Shown here: positions 1-9,143 of the stretch, piece after piece
How the letters are laid out: the number at the start of each line of letters is the position of its first letter
Position numbering within the stretch: the first letter of the stretch is position 1
NCBI RefSeq assembly: GCF_001708935.1
Contig: NZ_MASI01000003.1
Span: forward strand, 37,501-101,500
Reading direction: 5' to 3'
Length of the DNA: 64,000 nt
DNA from: Methyloligella halotolerans
GTDB taxonomy: Bacteria > Pseudomonadota > Alphaproteobacteria > Rhizobiales > Methyloligellaceae
Notes under the pieces: model-generated
Told to the model about the DNA's origin: nothing
Database searches by the model: none
Seen by the model: the letters and a program-made list of their open reading frames with translations, nothing else
Program-made: the position numbers and the translations under genes

Positions 1-725
<725 letters not shown>

Positions 726-787
726 CTTTCATTGTCAGTGCCCGTCTTTGGGGATGCGCTTAGCGCATCTTCTGGACGTGGCAGTCA

Positions 788-818
788 GCGCTTCGCGTTT
801 TTCAAAGACGCGAAGCGC
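788..818 (+). other. 23S-5S spacer hairpin
   Basis: A perfect 10-bp inverted repeat (GCGCTTCGCG at 788-797, CGCGAAGCGC at 809-818) with an 11-nt loop lies in the spacer between 23S and 5S. In rRNA precursors such stems are usual targets of RNase III-type processing, so this is probably a processing signal. The loop has T-runs but nothing follows that would make a good terminator. Confidence 0.5.
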
Positions 819-880
819 GTAAGAGATCAGAGCCGGGCTCCCGCAAGGGAGCACCGGTCCCAGTAAAGCCAGTTCTTCGT

Positions 881-1000
881 TGGCTGGTGATTATTGCGGA
901 GTGCCCCCACCCGTTCCCATCCCGAACACGGCCGTGAAACACTCCAGCGCCGATGGTACTAAGCCCTGAGGCTTGGGAGAGTAGGTCGTCGCCAGGCTTA
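881..1000 (+). rRNA. rrf: 5S ribosomal RNA
   Basis: About 120 nt with the 5S core signature CCCATCCCGAACACGGCCGT and a closing helix formed by GGCTGGTGA at the 5' end and TCGCCAGGC at the 3' end. It follows the 23S by about 155 nt, as expected for an rRNA operon. A perfect 9-bp inverted repeat (CCAGTTCTT at 869-877, AAGAACTGG at 1004-1012) brackets the gene and would form the processing stem of the precursor. The ends are good to within 2-3 nt. Confidence 0.95.
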
Positions 1001-1072
1001 CAAAGAACTGGATTTGCTGCTCGCAAGAGCATTCATCGATCATCCCCTCTATCTTCACGATCTTTAGACAAG

Positions 1073-1109
1073 AACCGCCGTTGGCCTTCGCGCCGCCGGC
1101 GGTTTTTTT
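1073..1109 (+). terminator. Rho-independent terminator of the rRNA operon
   Basis: The arm AACCGCCG at 1073-1080 pairs with CGGCGGTT at 1097-1104, and a run of seven T starts at 1103. It lies about 70 nt after the 5S gene and closes the rRNA operon. Confidence 0.8.
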
Positions 1110-1196
1110 GTGCCCAATCGTCCCCAGTTTCGTTCACGGAAAAGCAATCTGATGGCGCGACCTTTGCCCCTGAAAACGGGGTCGAGGGAAACTGCC

Positions 1197-2477
1197 ATGA
1201 CGAGGAAATTGCCGCCCATTGTGGTCTCGCGGCGCGAGCGGACGATTGAAGGCCGCTGGCAAGGTGCAAGAAGCTGGTTCGGCGGTGTGCCGTGCCTAGG
1301 CGATCAGCCCTGGCCGACCTGTCCTCGGACCGGGAAGCCTCTCCCCTTCGCTGCCCAGCTCGATCTTGCGGAGCTCGCCCTGGCGAAGCGGATCTGGCCG
1401 TTGCCGCCCGGTGGATCCCTGGCCTTCTTTCTCGGAGCGGGCGCGGTCGTCCACGTTCCGGCCGATGCGCACCGCCGTCCCACGCGGACTCCGGAGGGCG
1501 TGACGCCTGCCTACGATCCTGCCGGCGGGCTCTTTCCCGAGCGTCCGTCGCACTGGGCGAAGCAAACCTTTCCCTACTGGCCCGTCGAGTTTACCGCATT
1601 AGAGACCGGCGACGTGCCTGGCGAGCTTCCGGACGATGCGGTCTACGCTCATATGGAGGCCGCGGTCAGCCGTCGTTTCGTGCGGCGGAACTACTTCTTT
1701 TCGGCGCGGAGCGCTTTCGAGGCGATCGGGGTGTCCGGGACACCGATGTGGTGGCATGGGGCGCAGCGCTATATCGAGAAGCTCAAGATCGCGCGGTTCC
1801 ATTCGGTGGGGATCGCGAAGGCCCGGGTGGCTGGGCTTGAGGCTGCGCGGGCCGAAGCCATGCGGCTGGAGCCGAAGAAGATTTTCGGCCTGTTCGAACG
1901 CCGGGGGGAGCCGAGCGGGGCGTTTGCCGAGGCCCTGATTACCCTCGATCAGCACGAGGAGCAGTATGACGGCCTGCAGCGTCAGCTGACTGGGCTCGAT
2001 CAGTTCATTGCAGCTGTGGAGTCGTTTGCGGGCGACAAGGATCCGTGGGCTCTGATGGCACCTGACGAAACGAAACAGTTCGCGACAATGTTCGAGCACG
2101 CGAAGCAGGCCTTCCCGGAACTCCTCCGTAACAGAATTCCTTACCGGATCGACGATCTCGCCACCGAAAGCCTTCTCGCCATGACGACTGGAGACGAGAT
2201 GGCCTTCTCGGCCATGCCGCCCGCGATTCTTGATTTGATCAATCGGGACTACAGGCTCCCGACCCAAGGCTGGCATCAGGTGCTTGGGCTCGGCCTGAAC
2301 ATCCAGGGCAATGCGGCGGCCGAGAACGACAGCAAGCATATGCTTCTGCAGCTCGTCTATGACGACATGATGGGATGGCGGTTCGGCGATCTCGGCGCCT
2401 TCCAGTTCTGGATCTCGCCGCGCGATCTGGAGGCGGGGAATTGGGACGGCGCGACGCTGTCCTTCGAATCCTGCTGA
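1197..2477 (+). CDS. DUF1963 (YwqG-like) protein
   Basis: The 426-residue protein has the DUF1963/YwqG pattern near its N-terminus: a GGVPCLGDQPWPTC block followed by GKPLPFAAQLDLAEL. No signal peptide or membrane segment is seen, so it should be cytoplasmic. The family has no settled biochemical role; members are predicted metabolite- or protein-binding proteins. I chose the ATG at 1197 because GAGGG at 1184-1188 is well placed for it. Upstream in-frame starts at 1110 and 1152 give an Arg/Ser-rich tail with no ribosome binding site, and the first lies in the terminator. It stands alone between the rRNA terminator and the Fae-like gene. Confidence 0.75.
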   Translation: MTRKLPPIVVSRRERTIEGRWQGARSWFGGVPCLGDQPWPTCPRTGKPLPFAAQLDLAELALAKRIWPLPPGGSLAFFLGAGAVVHVPADAHRRPTRTPEGVTPAYDPAGGLFPERPSHWAKQTFPYWPVEFTALETGDVPGELPDDAVYAHMEAAVSRRFVRRNYFFSARSAFEAIGVSGTPMWWHGAQRYIEKLKIARFHSVGIAKARVAGLEAARAEAMRLEPKKIFGLFERRGEPSGAFAEALITLDQHEEQYDGLQRQLTGLDQFIAAVESFAGDKDPWALMAPDETKQFATMFEHAKQAFPELLRNRIPYRIDDLATESLLAMTTGDEMAFSAMPPAILDLINRDYRLPTQGWHQVLGLGLNIQGNAAAENDSKHMLLQLVYDDMMGWRFGDLGAFQFWISPRDLEAGNWDGATLSFESC

Positions 2478-2596
2478 ACGCGGCAGGGGGCGGCAATTTC
2501 GCCGTGGCGGGTTGCGCCTGCGGTGCTGCCCGGCCATAGTCCGCCCGTCCTCGCGTCTTCAAAACTTTCCATCCAAATCAAAGGGAGAAGGACAGC

Positions 2597-3139
2597 ATGG
2601 CTGAACGTATTGTGATGCGTGTCGGCGAAAGCCTGGTTGCGGGCCCGCCCATGACGGCGGCGGAGCCGGAAGTGGCGATCGGTGAAATGGACGGCCCCAT
2701 GGGCACGGCCTTCGCCAGCCTGCTCGGCGATCAGGTCAAAGGGCATTCCCGTGTTCTGGCGTTGATGAACACGGATGTGATGGTCCGCCCGCCGACGATC
2801 TGCGTCAGCAAGGTGACGGTGAAGGACAGCCGCTATACGTCGATCCTCATGGGCACGGTGCAGTACGCCATTGCCCGCGGCGTGCTGGATAGCGTCGCCA
2901 ACGGCGATATTCCGAAGGAGAAGGCCAACGATCTCGGCATCATCTGCTCGGTCTGGCTGAACCCGGGCATCGTCGATGTGAAGGATCTGGATCACCAGGC
3001 CCTGTTCGACGTGCACCGGAAGGCCACCGCCCAGGCCATCCACAAGGCCATGAAGAACGAGCCGTCCATCGATTGGCTCCTCGAAAATCAGGACAAGGTG
3101 GTCCACAAATATTTCGAGAAGGGCCTGAAGGGCGAGTAG
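2597..3139 (+). CDS. Formaldehyde-activating enzyme (Fae) family protein
   Basis: The 180-residue protein follows the Fae fold pattern through its length: VGESLVAG near residue 9, a P-x2-TAFASLL block at 34-42, KVTVKDSRY, then GTVQYAIARGVLDSVANG. Fae proper condenses formaldehyde with tetrahydromethanopterin in methylotrophs. Paralogues (Fae2/Fae3) of unclear role also occur in bacteria. Aligned from memory with the Methylobacterium enzyme, the N-terminal active-site histidine position is Glu23 here, which points to a paralogue rather than true Fae. A strong binding site AGGGAGAAGGA precedes the ATG. It is a single-gene unit with its own terminator. No other H4MPT pathway gene is in the window. 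Confidence 0.8.
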   Translation: MAERIVMRVGESLVAGPPMTAAEPEVAIGEMDGPMGTAFASLLGDQVKGHSRVLALMNTDVMVRPPTICVSKVTVKDSRYTSILMGTVQYAIARGVLDSVANGDIPKEKANDLGIICSVWLNPGIVDVKDLDHQALFDVHRKATAQAIHKAMKNEPSIDWLLENQDKVVHKYFEKGLKGE

Positions 3140-3168
3140 CAGTCGCTACATCATCACGGAATACGAAG

Positions 3169-3201
3169 CCGCCGCGGGGGTCACCTCGCGGCGGTTTTTT
3201 T
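3169..3201 (+). terminator. Rho-independent terminator after the Fae-like gene
   Basis: CCGCCGCG at 3169-3176 pairs with CGCGGCGG at 3187-3194, followed by seven T residues. It sits 30 nt after the stop codon and just before the convergent hydrolase gene. Confidence 0.82.
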
Positions 3202-3213
3202 ATGCCGTGGAGG

Positions 3214-3969
3214 CTACCAGCCGAAGGTCGATTTTTGGATGAAGGTGGTGTTGGGAGCGGCTTCGACCGGCTCTGCGAAGCTCGGTGCCATCTCTGAAGG
3301 GAGGGCCGACATGCTGGCCGCTACGGGTGTGACCGGCGGTTTGGGCGTTTCAGCCTCGGCGGTCTGGGTGACCGGCGCAGGGATCGGACTTTGCTTCGCT
3401 TCAGCGCCCGCCAGGGTGGTCGTCTGCGGTGCGGCCTCTTCGGCCTCAGCGACGGCCGTGGCCGGCGTCTCGAGCGGCGGAAGCTGGCGCCCGCCGCCCG
3501 GCCGCTTCTCGTAGAAGGCGTTGCCGCCGGCGACCGTTACGTAATGGACGTTCTTATAGGGGATGCGGATGCGGGCGGCATGGAAATACATCGCCTCGCC
3601 CACTTCCTTGGAGCGCTTGCCGGCGAGAACCTCTCCGGCGACCTTGTCGGCGGCGACCTTTTGGCCAGGATCCATCTCGCGCCGCAGCACGCCGTGAGCG
3701 AACTGGCGGCGCTGACCGACGACGCCGCAAATGGTGTTGGGATACTGATCGGACTTCACGCGGTTCATGACCACGGTGCCGACGGCGAGGAGGCCTTCTT
3801 CGCTGTTGCGCTGGGATTCGAAATACATGGCGCGGGTCAGGCAGTCACGCTCCTGGCCGGTCACTTCGATCCCGTCAACGCTGCCGAAATTGCCGGTGCA
3901 GCCCCCAAGCGAAAGCCCGGCTGTCCCCAGCACGCCGATCACGCACAGTCTGATTGCTTTGCGCCCCAT
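3214..3969 (-). CDS. Cell wall hydrolase, SleB family, lipoprotein-type signal
   Basis: The 251-residue protein starts with a basic, hydrophobic leader ending in a lipobox-like LSLGGC, so it is probably exported and lipid-anchored. The SleB/Hydrolase_2 domain follows: CLTRAMYFESQRNSEEGLLAVG with the catalytic-type Glu, VMNRV, then QFAHG and YFHA further on. This family cleaves peptidoglycan. After about residue 165 the chain becomes a Pro/Ala/Glu-rich low-complexity tail without a known domain. The start at 3969 is favoured over an upstream in-frame start because a purine-rich GAGGGGG precedes it and the signal peptide then begins the protein. It converges on the Fae-like gene. Confidence 0.82.
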   Translation of the reverse strand: MGRKAIRLCVIGVLGTAGLSLGGCTGNFGSVDGIEVTGQERDCLTRAMYFESQRNSEEGLLAVGTVVMNRVKSDQYPNTICGVVGQRRQFAHGVLRREMDPGQKVAADKVAGEVLAGKRSKEVGEAMYFHAARIRIPYKNVHYVTVAGGNAFYEKRPGGGRQLPPLETPATAVAEAEEAAPQTTTLAGAEAKQSPIPAPVTQTAEAETPKPPVTPVAASMSALPSEMAPSFAEPVEAAPNTTFIQKSTFGW

Positions 3970-4094
3970 TCCCCCTCGCGGCGTAAGCTGTCCCTCAGTT
4001 AACGAATTGCCCTCCGAATGTGTCAGCCTAGAGGCAGGATCGCGGCACAACGCGAAGGGGGCCGTTCGTCAGGCGGGCAGTCTATACTCATCCC

Positions 4095-4550
4095 ATGACA
4101 AAGCGTAGCGCCGGAATCCTGATGCACCGCGGACGGGGAAAAGACCTCGAGGTCTTGCTGGTGCATCCGGGCGGGCCGTTCTGGGCCAAAAAAGATGCCG
4201 GGGCGTGGTCGATTCCGAAGGGCGAATTCGACGATGAAGACCCGCTCGTCTGCGCGATTCGCGAGTTCGAGGAGGAGCTGGGACGGCGGCCGGACGGGGA
4301 GTTCGCCGATCTTGGGGAGATCCGCCAGGCCGGCGGCAAGGTTGTCAGAGCCTTCGCCGTGGAGGGCGATTTCGATGCGGCGGGGTTCGTCTCCGATACA
4401 TTCGAGATGGAATGGCCGCCGAGAAGCGGAAAGAGGCAATCTTTTCCGGAAATCGACCGGGCGGAATGGTTCGGCCTGGAAGAGGCGCGGATGCGAATCA
4501 ACGCCTCCCAGGCCGACTTCCTGGATCGGCTCGCCCGCGCCTCGAAATAA
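4095..4550 (+). CDS. NUDIX hydrolase
   Basis: The 151-residue protein carries a Nudix box, GEFDDEDPL then IREFEEELG at about residues 43-63, so it should cleave nucleoside-diphosphate-linked substrates using the REFEEE metal-binding helix. The loop between the first Gly and the acidic residue is one residue shorter than in most relatives, which usually read GEYDPGEDP. The C-terminal motif WFGLEEARMRI with FLDRL matches a common alphaproteobacterial NUDIX group whose substrate is not firmly known. It is divergent from the SleB-type hydrolase and lies 53 nt upstream of the potassium channel gene. Confidence 0.88.
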   Translation: MTKRSAGILMHRGRGKDLEVLLVHPGGPFWAKKDAGAWSIPKGEFDDEDPLVCAIREFEEELGRRPDGEFADLGEIRQAGGKVVRAFAVEGDFDAAGFVSDTFEMEWPPRSGKRQSFPEIDRAEWFGLEEARMRINASQADFLDRLARASK

Positions 4551-4603
4551 CGCATGCCAAATTTTCGCTTGTGAGACTGCGCCGTTGCTTGAAATCTATC
4601 GCG

Positions 4604-5680
4604 ATGGACAAGCTAGACGTGTCTCCGGCCAAGAATATCGTCCGCATCGGGTTCTTCATCCTGGTGGTCTTCTTGGCTTCCACGGTCGGCTATATGGAGG
4701 CCGGCTGGGACTTCGAAGACGCGATCTACATGGTCGCCATCACCGTGTTCACCGTGGGCTACGGGGAGGTTCGCCCCATCGATACGGCCTACTTGCACGG
4801 GCTGACGATGGTCACCATGATCCTCGGTTGTACCGGGATGATCTTCTTCACCGGTGCGCTCGCCCAGTTCTTCACGGTGGCGCAGCTGCAGAAAGTTCTG
4901 GGGGTGAGGCGCGTGCAGACGGAAATCGAGAAGCTCAAGGACCACACCATCATCTGCGGCTTCGGCCGCATCGGGGTGGCCGTGGCGGTGGCCCTCTTCG
5001 ACGGGGGCGTTCCCTTCCTGATCCTGGAGGAGAACGAGCGGCGGGTGGCGGACGCGCGGGAGGCCGGCTATCTCTGTCTGCAAGGCGACGCCACCAACGA
5101 GGTCGTGCTTGCGGCCGCGGGCATCACCCGCGCGCGAACCCTGGCGACGGTGCTGCCGAACGACGCGGCGAACGTGTTCATCACCTTGAGCGCGCGCAAT
5201 CTCAACCCCTCCATCGAAATCGTCGCGCGGGGCGATGCGGTCTCAACGGAACGGAAGCTCCGTCATGCCGGGGCGAACAAGGTGGTGCTGCCCACCCATA
5301 TCGGGGCTGAGCGCATCGCGGAGATCATTCTCTATCCCGAGACCGCGCGTTTCATCCGCGACTCCGAGAAGATGAAGGAGCTGGACCGCTCGTTGCGCAA
5401 TCTCGGACTGGCGATGGAGGTGGTGGTTGCGCCCGAGAACGGGGCGCTGACGGGACTCACCATCGAGGAGGCGGAGCGGAGAGTGAACGGGCGCTTTTTC
5501 GTGGTGCAGCTCAACCGCGCACAGGGCGAGCCGATCACCCAGCCCGACAAGAGCCTGAAGATCGAGGCCGGCGACGGAGTCGTGATCGTCGGTCGGGGCG
5601 GGGATGCGATCGGGGCGGCATTTTCGACGCCCATCGAGAACATCCAGGCCGGCCGGATGCGGATCCAGCGGAGCGTCTAA
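4604..5680 (+). CDS. Potassium channel with TrkA-N/TrkA-C regulatory domains
   Basis: The 358-residue protein has two membrane helices (about 13-30 and 64-90) flanking a K+ selectivity filter TVGYGE at residues 50-55. A Rossmann RCK/TrkA-N domain follows, with the nucleotide-binding GFGRIG at 119-124, and a TrkA-C-type domain closes the protein at about 275-350. This is the Kch/MthK-like architecture of ligand-gated K+ channels in the inner membrane. The ATG at 4604 was chosen because it gives a compact N-terminus; an upstream in-frame ATG would add an unrelated 64-residue tail overlapping the NUDIX gene. A GC-rich hairpin follows at 5683-5697. Confidence 0.88.
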   Translation: MDKLDVSPAKNIVRIGFFILVVFLASTVGYMEAGWDFEDAIYMVAITVFTVGYGEVRPIDTAYLHGLTMVTMILGCTGMIFFTGALAQFFTVAQLQKVLGVRRVQTEIEKLKDHTIICGFGRIGVAVAVALFDGGVPFLILEENERRVADAREAGYLCLQGDATNEVVLAAAGITRARTLATVLPNDAANVFITLSARNLNPSIEIVARGDAVSTERKLRHAGANKVVLPTHIGAERIAEIILYPETARFIRDSEKMKELDRSLRNLGLAMEVVVAPENGALTGLTIEEAERRVNGRFFVVQLNRAQGEPITQPDKSLKIEAGDGVVIVGRGGDAIGAAFSTPIENIQAGRMRIQRSV

Positions 5681-5682
5681 TC

Positions 5683-5697
5683 GCCACCCGCGGTGGC
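5683..5697 (+). terminator. Possible weak terminator hairpin
   Basis: GCCACC at 5683-5688 pairs with GGTGGC at 5692-5697 across a 3-nt loop, directly after the channel gene stop codon. There is no T run, so termination is uncertain. Confidence 0.3.
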
Positions 5698-5794
5698 CCC
5701 TTAGAAGCCGATGTGCTTTACAAGGCCGTGCCGGGGACGATTGACGATTCGAACATGATCCGTACGGACCATTAAAGGGCACTCGATCTCTTCC

Positions 5795-7147
5795 ATGTTT
5801 TCTGCGCATTTCCCGACCGGCGCCTTTCCGCGCCGGCTGCTTTCCTTCGCCTGGCCGGCCACTCTCATCGCCAGCTTCGCGCTCTCCGCGTCTGGGGCAA
5901 TGGCTCCGGCGGCGGCCAACCCGTTCAGCAGCTTCTCCGATAGCGGGCCAATGACGGCCAAGGATCGCGAGCGGCTGCGCGAGGAGCGGGAGGCCATGGC
6001 CACGCGTTTTGCCCCCGCCTACGAGATGAAGGTGCCGTTCGTCAGCGAGGCGGCAATCCAATCCCTGCAGCAGGCGATCACGCGCTACCGCGCCATCGTG
6101 GCATCAGGCGGCTGGCCCAAGATCAGCCAGGAGAAGACCCTGCGGCCCGGCGATACGGACCGGAATGTGCTGACGCTGCGCAAGCATCTTGCGATCGAAG
6201 GCGACATACCCCGCGACAGCCGCAGCCCGAAATTCGATCAGAAGCTGGTCGAAGGCCTCGCCCGATTCCAGATCCGCAACGGGCTGAAGGTCACCGGCTT
6301 CGTGGACCGCCGCACGGCACGGGTGCTCAACGTCCCGGCGGAGGAGCGGCTGCGGCAGCTCGAAACCAATCTGGAGCGGGTGCAGGAGCTGATGAAGCTC
6401 AACAAGGCCAAGCGCTACGTGCTGGTGAACGTGCCGGGCTACACGCTGAATGCCGTCGAGGACGGAGGGCTCGCGCTCTCGAGCCGCGTGATCGTCGGCC
6501 GCCCGGACCGCGCCACGCCGCTGATCGACACGCGGATCGTGGAGGTGAATTTCTATCCCACCTGGCGGGTGCCGGATTCGGTGGCGCGCAAGGATCTGAT
6601 TCCGACGATCCGGAAGGACCCGGCCTATTTCAACCGGGAGAACTTCAACGTGATGCCGGGCTGGGGCCGTGAGCCGCTCGATCCCGCCCAGGTGAACTGG
6701 TCGGCGGCGGATGTGACCAAGTACAAGTTCCGGCAGGATCCGGGGCCGAACAACGCGCTCGGCATCGTGCGGCTCAACATGCCGAATAAGCACGCGGTCT
6801 ATATGCACGACACGCCGCTGAAGGATTTGTTCGGCCAGTCCACGCGGGCGTTTTCGTCCGGCTGCGTGCGCGTCCAGCGGGTGATCGATCTGGTGGCCTG
6901 GCTGGTCTCGGCGCAGAAAGGCTGGGATGCGGCGCGGGTGCATGAGGCCGCCCAGGCGGGCGAGAGCATCGACGTCCGCCTGCGGCCGGCGGTGCCGGTG
7001 CATTTCGTCTATCTCACCGCCTGGGCGCAGGGGAACGGCGCGGTACAATTCCGCCCCGATATCTACGGCCGGGATTCGGGCTTCGCCGAAGGCGAGGTCG
7101 ACGACAATGCGGCGATCGCCGCCCAGCGCTCCGCCATCACGCCTTAA
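5795..7147 (+). CDS. L,D-transpeptidase, YcbB-like, with peptidoglycan-binding domain
   Basis: The 450-residue protein opens with a Sec-type leader (basic FPRR, then a hydrophobic stretch ending ASGAMAPAAA), so it works in the periplasm. A peptidoglycan-binding helix bundle lies at about 112-180. The YkuD catalytic domain follows with His338 in YMHDTP and the nucleophile Cys357 in SSGCVRVQ. Such enzymes form 3-3 cross-links in peptidoglycan or attach proteins to it. The length and order (leader, spacer, PG-binding, YkuD) are those of the YcbB type. It is transcribed alone, about 110 nt after the channel gene. Confidence 0.9.
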   Translation: MFSAHFPTGAFPRRLLSFAWPATLIASFALSASGAMAPAAANPFSSFSDSGPMTAKDRERLREEREAMATRFAPAYEMKVPFVSEAAIQSLQQAITRYRAIVASGGWPKISQEKTLRPGDTDRNVLTLRKHLAIEGDIPRDSRSPKFDQKLVEGLARFQIRNGLKVTGFVDRRTARVLNVPAEERLRQLETNLERVQELMKLNKAKRYVLVNVPGYTLNAVEDGGLALSSRVIVGRPDRATPLIDTRIVEVNFYPTWRVPDSVARKDLIPTIRKDPAYFNRENFNVMPGWGREPLDPAQVNWSAADVTKYKFRQDPGPNNALGIVRLNMPNKHAVYMHDTPLKDLFGQSTRAFSSGCVRVQRVIDLVAWLVSAQKGWDAARVHEAAQAGESIDVRLRPAVPVHFVYLTAWAQGNGAVQFRPDIYGRDSGFAEGEVDDNAAIAAQRSAITP

Positions 7148-7246
7148 AGTTCCGGCGCTAAGGCACGTCCGACAAGGAACTTCGCTTCCCGCACACGGTT
7201 GCTAGGCAAACGGCGTCCGTCTCCGGCGCTTCCCCCCGCAGCCGTG

Positions 7247-7269
7247 GACGGCGGGCTTTTCCCGCCGTC
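7247..7269 (+). promoter_or_regulatory. Leader hairpin abutting the ribosome binding site
   Basis: A perfect 9-bp stem (GACGGCGGG at 7247-7255, CCCGCCGTC at 7261-7269) with loop CTTTT ends 1 nt before the AAGGAG (7271-7276) that serves the GTG start at 7284. It could tune translation or mRNA stability. It matches no riboswitch class that I recognise. Confidence 0.35.
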
Positions 7270-7283
7270 AAAGGAGCAAGCTC

Positions 7284-9143
7284 GTGCCTCTTTTCCAGCA
7301 TCCCCTGAAGACCGCCGCCCTGACGGCCTTGAGCGCCGCCTGGATTCTCGCGCCGGCCGTGCCCCCGGCCTCGGCTCAAGAGAAGATGACCGATGTCGAG
7401 GTGACCGGGCATATCGTGAAGCCGAAAGCCCTTCAGCCCACCGACAAGGATGTCGCCGGTCTGAAGCTGCCGGAGGGCTTCAAGCTGGAGACCTTTGCCA
7501 CGGGGCTGATCAATCCGCGGGTGCTCGCGGTCTCCGAGGACGGGACCCTCTACGCCACGCGACGCTCGGTCGGCGACGTGATCATGATCCAGGACCGGGA
7601 CGGCGACGGGAAGGCCGAGACCGTGAAGACGGTCGCCAGCCGGCCCAACATGCACGGCATCGCCTTCGACGGGGACACGGTCTACCTCGTCACCATCAAG
7701 GAGATCTACAAGGCTGAGGTAAAGGAGGACGGGACGTTCGGCGAGCTTACGCGGATCGTGGACGATCTTCCCGATGCGGGCCAGCATGCGGACCGCACCA
7801 TCGCCGTCGGCCCGAACGACAAGCTCTATGTGAGCGTCGGCTCGACCTGCAATGCCTGCGACGAACGGAATCCGGAAAACGCAACGATGCTGCAAGTGGA
7901 GCCGGACGGCAGCTCTCGCACCATCTACGCCTCGGGTCTCCGGAATACGATCGGCTTCGCCTTCCAGCCGCGCAGCGGCGATCTTTATGGCTGGGATCAC
8001 GGCATCGACTGGCTGGGCGACGACGAACAGCCGGAAGAGCTGAACCTGATCCAGAAGGGCAGGAAATACGGCTGGCCCTACATCTATGGAGATGGAGGCA
8101 AGAACCCCGCCGACGAGCCGCCCGGCGATCTCACCCATGAGGATTGGGCGAAGGCGAGCGAAGCGCCGGTGCTCACCAACACCGCCCACGCCGCGCCCAT
8201 GGAGCTGGAGTTCTACGAGGGCAATCAATTCCCCGACGACTATCAGGGGGACGCCTTCGTCGCCATGCACGGTTCCTGGAACCGGAAGCCACCCTCCGGC
8301 TACGAGGTGCTTCGCGTGCATTTCGAGGACGGGAAGCCCACCAAGCTCGAGCCCTTCGTGACCGGCTTTCTCAAGGAGACATCAGACGGCTACGGCTATC
8401 TTGGCCGGCCCTTCGGCCTTGCGACCTCCAAGGACGGTGCGCTGTTCATTTCCGACGATGCGAACGGGGCGATCTACAAGGTGACGTTCCCGGAGGACGA
8501 GTCCGAGTTGGTGCAAGCCGGTAAACAGGTCGGCGAGGTGGTGGAGGACGTGCTGGACGTTGTGACGCCCGATACCGACGAAGAGACGGAGGAGACGATG
8601 GCGAATGACGATGAGAGCGGAGTGGTGACCGAGCGGACGAGCCCGAAAAACGGCGCCGATCTGGGGCTGACCACCCCGGCTTTCGGCGCAGAGGACGCGA
8701 TTCCCCACAAGTTCTCCGCCTACGGTCAGAATATCTCGCCGGCCTTGCGTTGGACCAAGGGGCCAGAAGGGACGAAGTCCTATGCACTTCTTATCGAGGA
8801 CCCGGATGCGCCCATGGAGAAGCCATTCGTTCATTGGGTGCTGTTCGACATTCCCCCCGGCGTGACGAGCTTGGAGGAAGGCCTGCCGGGCTCCGCGGCG
8901 CTGGAGCAGCCCGACGGCGCGCGCCAGGGCAATAACGGCATGGGATCGACGGGCTATTTCGGACCGAAGCCGCCGGACGAGAAGCCCCACCGCTACTATT
9001 TCCAGCTCTTCGCCCTCGACAAGATGCTGGATCTCGGGCCGGACGCCGATCGCGAGGCTCTGCTGGAGGCGATGAAGGGCCACATCCTAGCGCAGGACGT
9101 GCTGATGGGGACCTTCGAAAAGCCGGATAACGCCGGGGATTAG
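7284..9143 (+). CDS. Sorbosone dehydrogenase-like beta-propeller fused to a PEBP (YbhB-type) domain
   Basis: The 619-residue exported protein begins at a GTG with AAGGAG 7 nt upstream and has a signal peptide ending near PPASAQ (residues 1-32). Residues about 45-408 form a propeller of the PQQ-dependent sugar/L-sorbosone dehydrogenase group: LPEGFKLETFATGL, DRDGDGKAE, HADRTIAVGPNDKLYVSVGS and GRKYGWPYIYG. A short acidic linker (about 420-450) leads to a phosphatidylethanolamine-binding-protein-like domain at about 455-612, with DPDAP, HWVLFDIPPG and GYFGPKPP. The propeller part would oxidise aldoses in the periplasm; the PEBP part may bind a ligand. Whether PQQ is really used cannot be seen. 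Stop codon overlaps the convergent PAP2 gene by 4 nt. Confidence 0.85.
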   Translation: MPLFQHPLKTAALTALSAAWILAPAVPPASAQEKMTDVEVTGHIVKPKALQPTDKDVAGLKLPEGFKLETFATGLINPRVLAVSEDGTLYATRRSVGDVIMIQDRDGDGKAETVKTVASRPNMHGIAFDGDTVYLVTIKEIYKAEVKEDGTFGELTRIVDDLPDAGQHADRTIAVGPNDKLYVSVGSTCNACDERNPENATMLQVEPDGSSRTIYASGLRNTIGFAFQPRSGDLYGWDHGIDWLGDDEQPEELNLIQKGRKYGWPYIYGDGGKNPADEPPGDLTHEDWAKASEAPVLTNTAHAAPMELEFYEGNQFPDDYQGDAFVAMHGSWNRKPPSGYEVLRVHFEDGKPTKLEPFVTGFLKETSDGYGYLGRPFGLATSKDGALFISDDANGAIYKVTFPEDESELVQAGKQVGEVVEDVLDVVTPDTDEETEETMANDDESGVVTERTSPKNGADLGLTTPAFGAEDAIPHKFSAYGQNISPALRWTKGPEGTKSYALLIEDPDAPMEKPFVHWVLFDIPPGVTSLEEGLPGSAALEQPDGARQGNNGMGSTGYFGPKPPDEKPHRYYFQLFALDKMLDLGPDADREALLEAMKGHILAQDVLMGTFEKPDNAGD

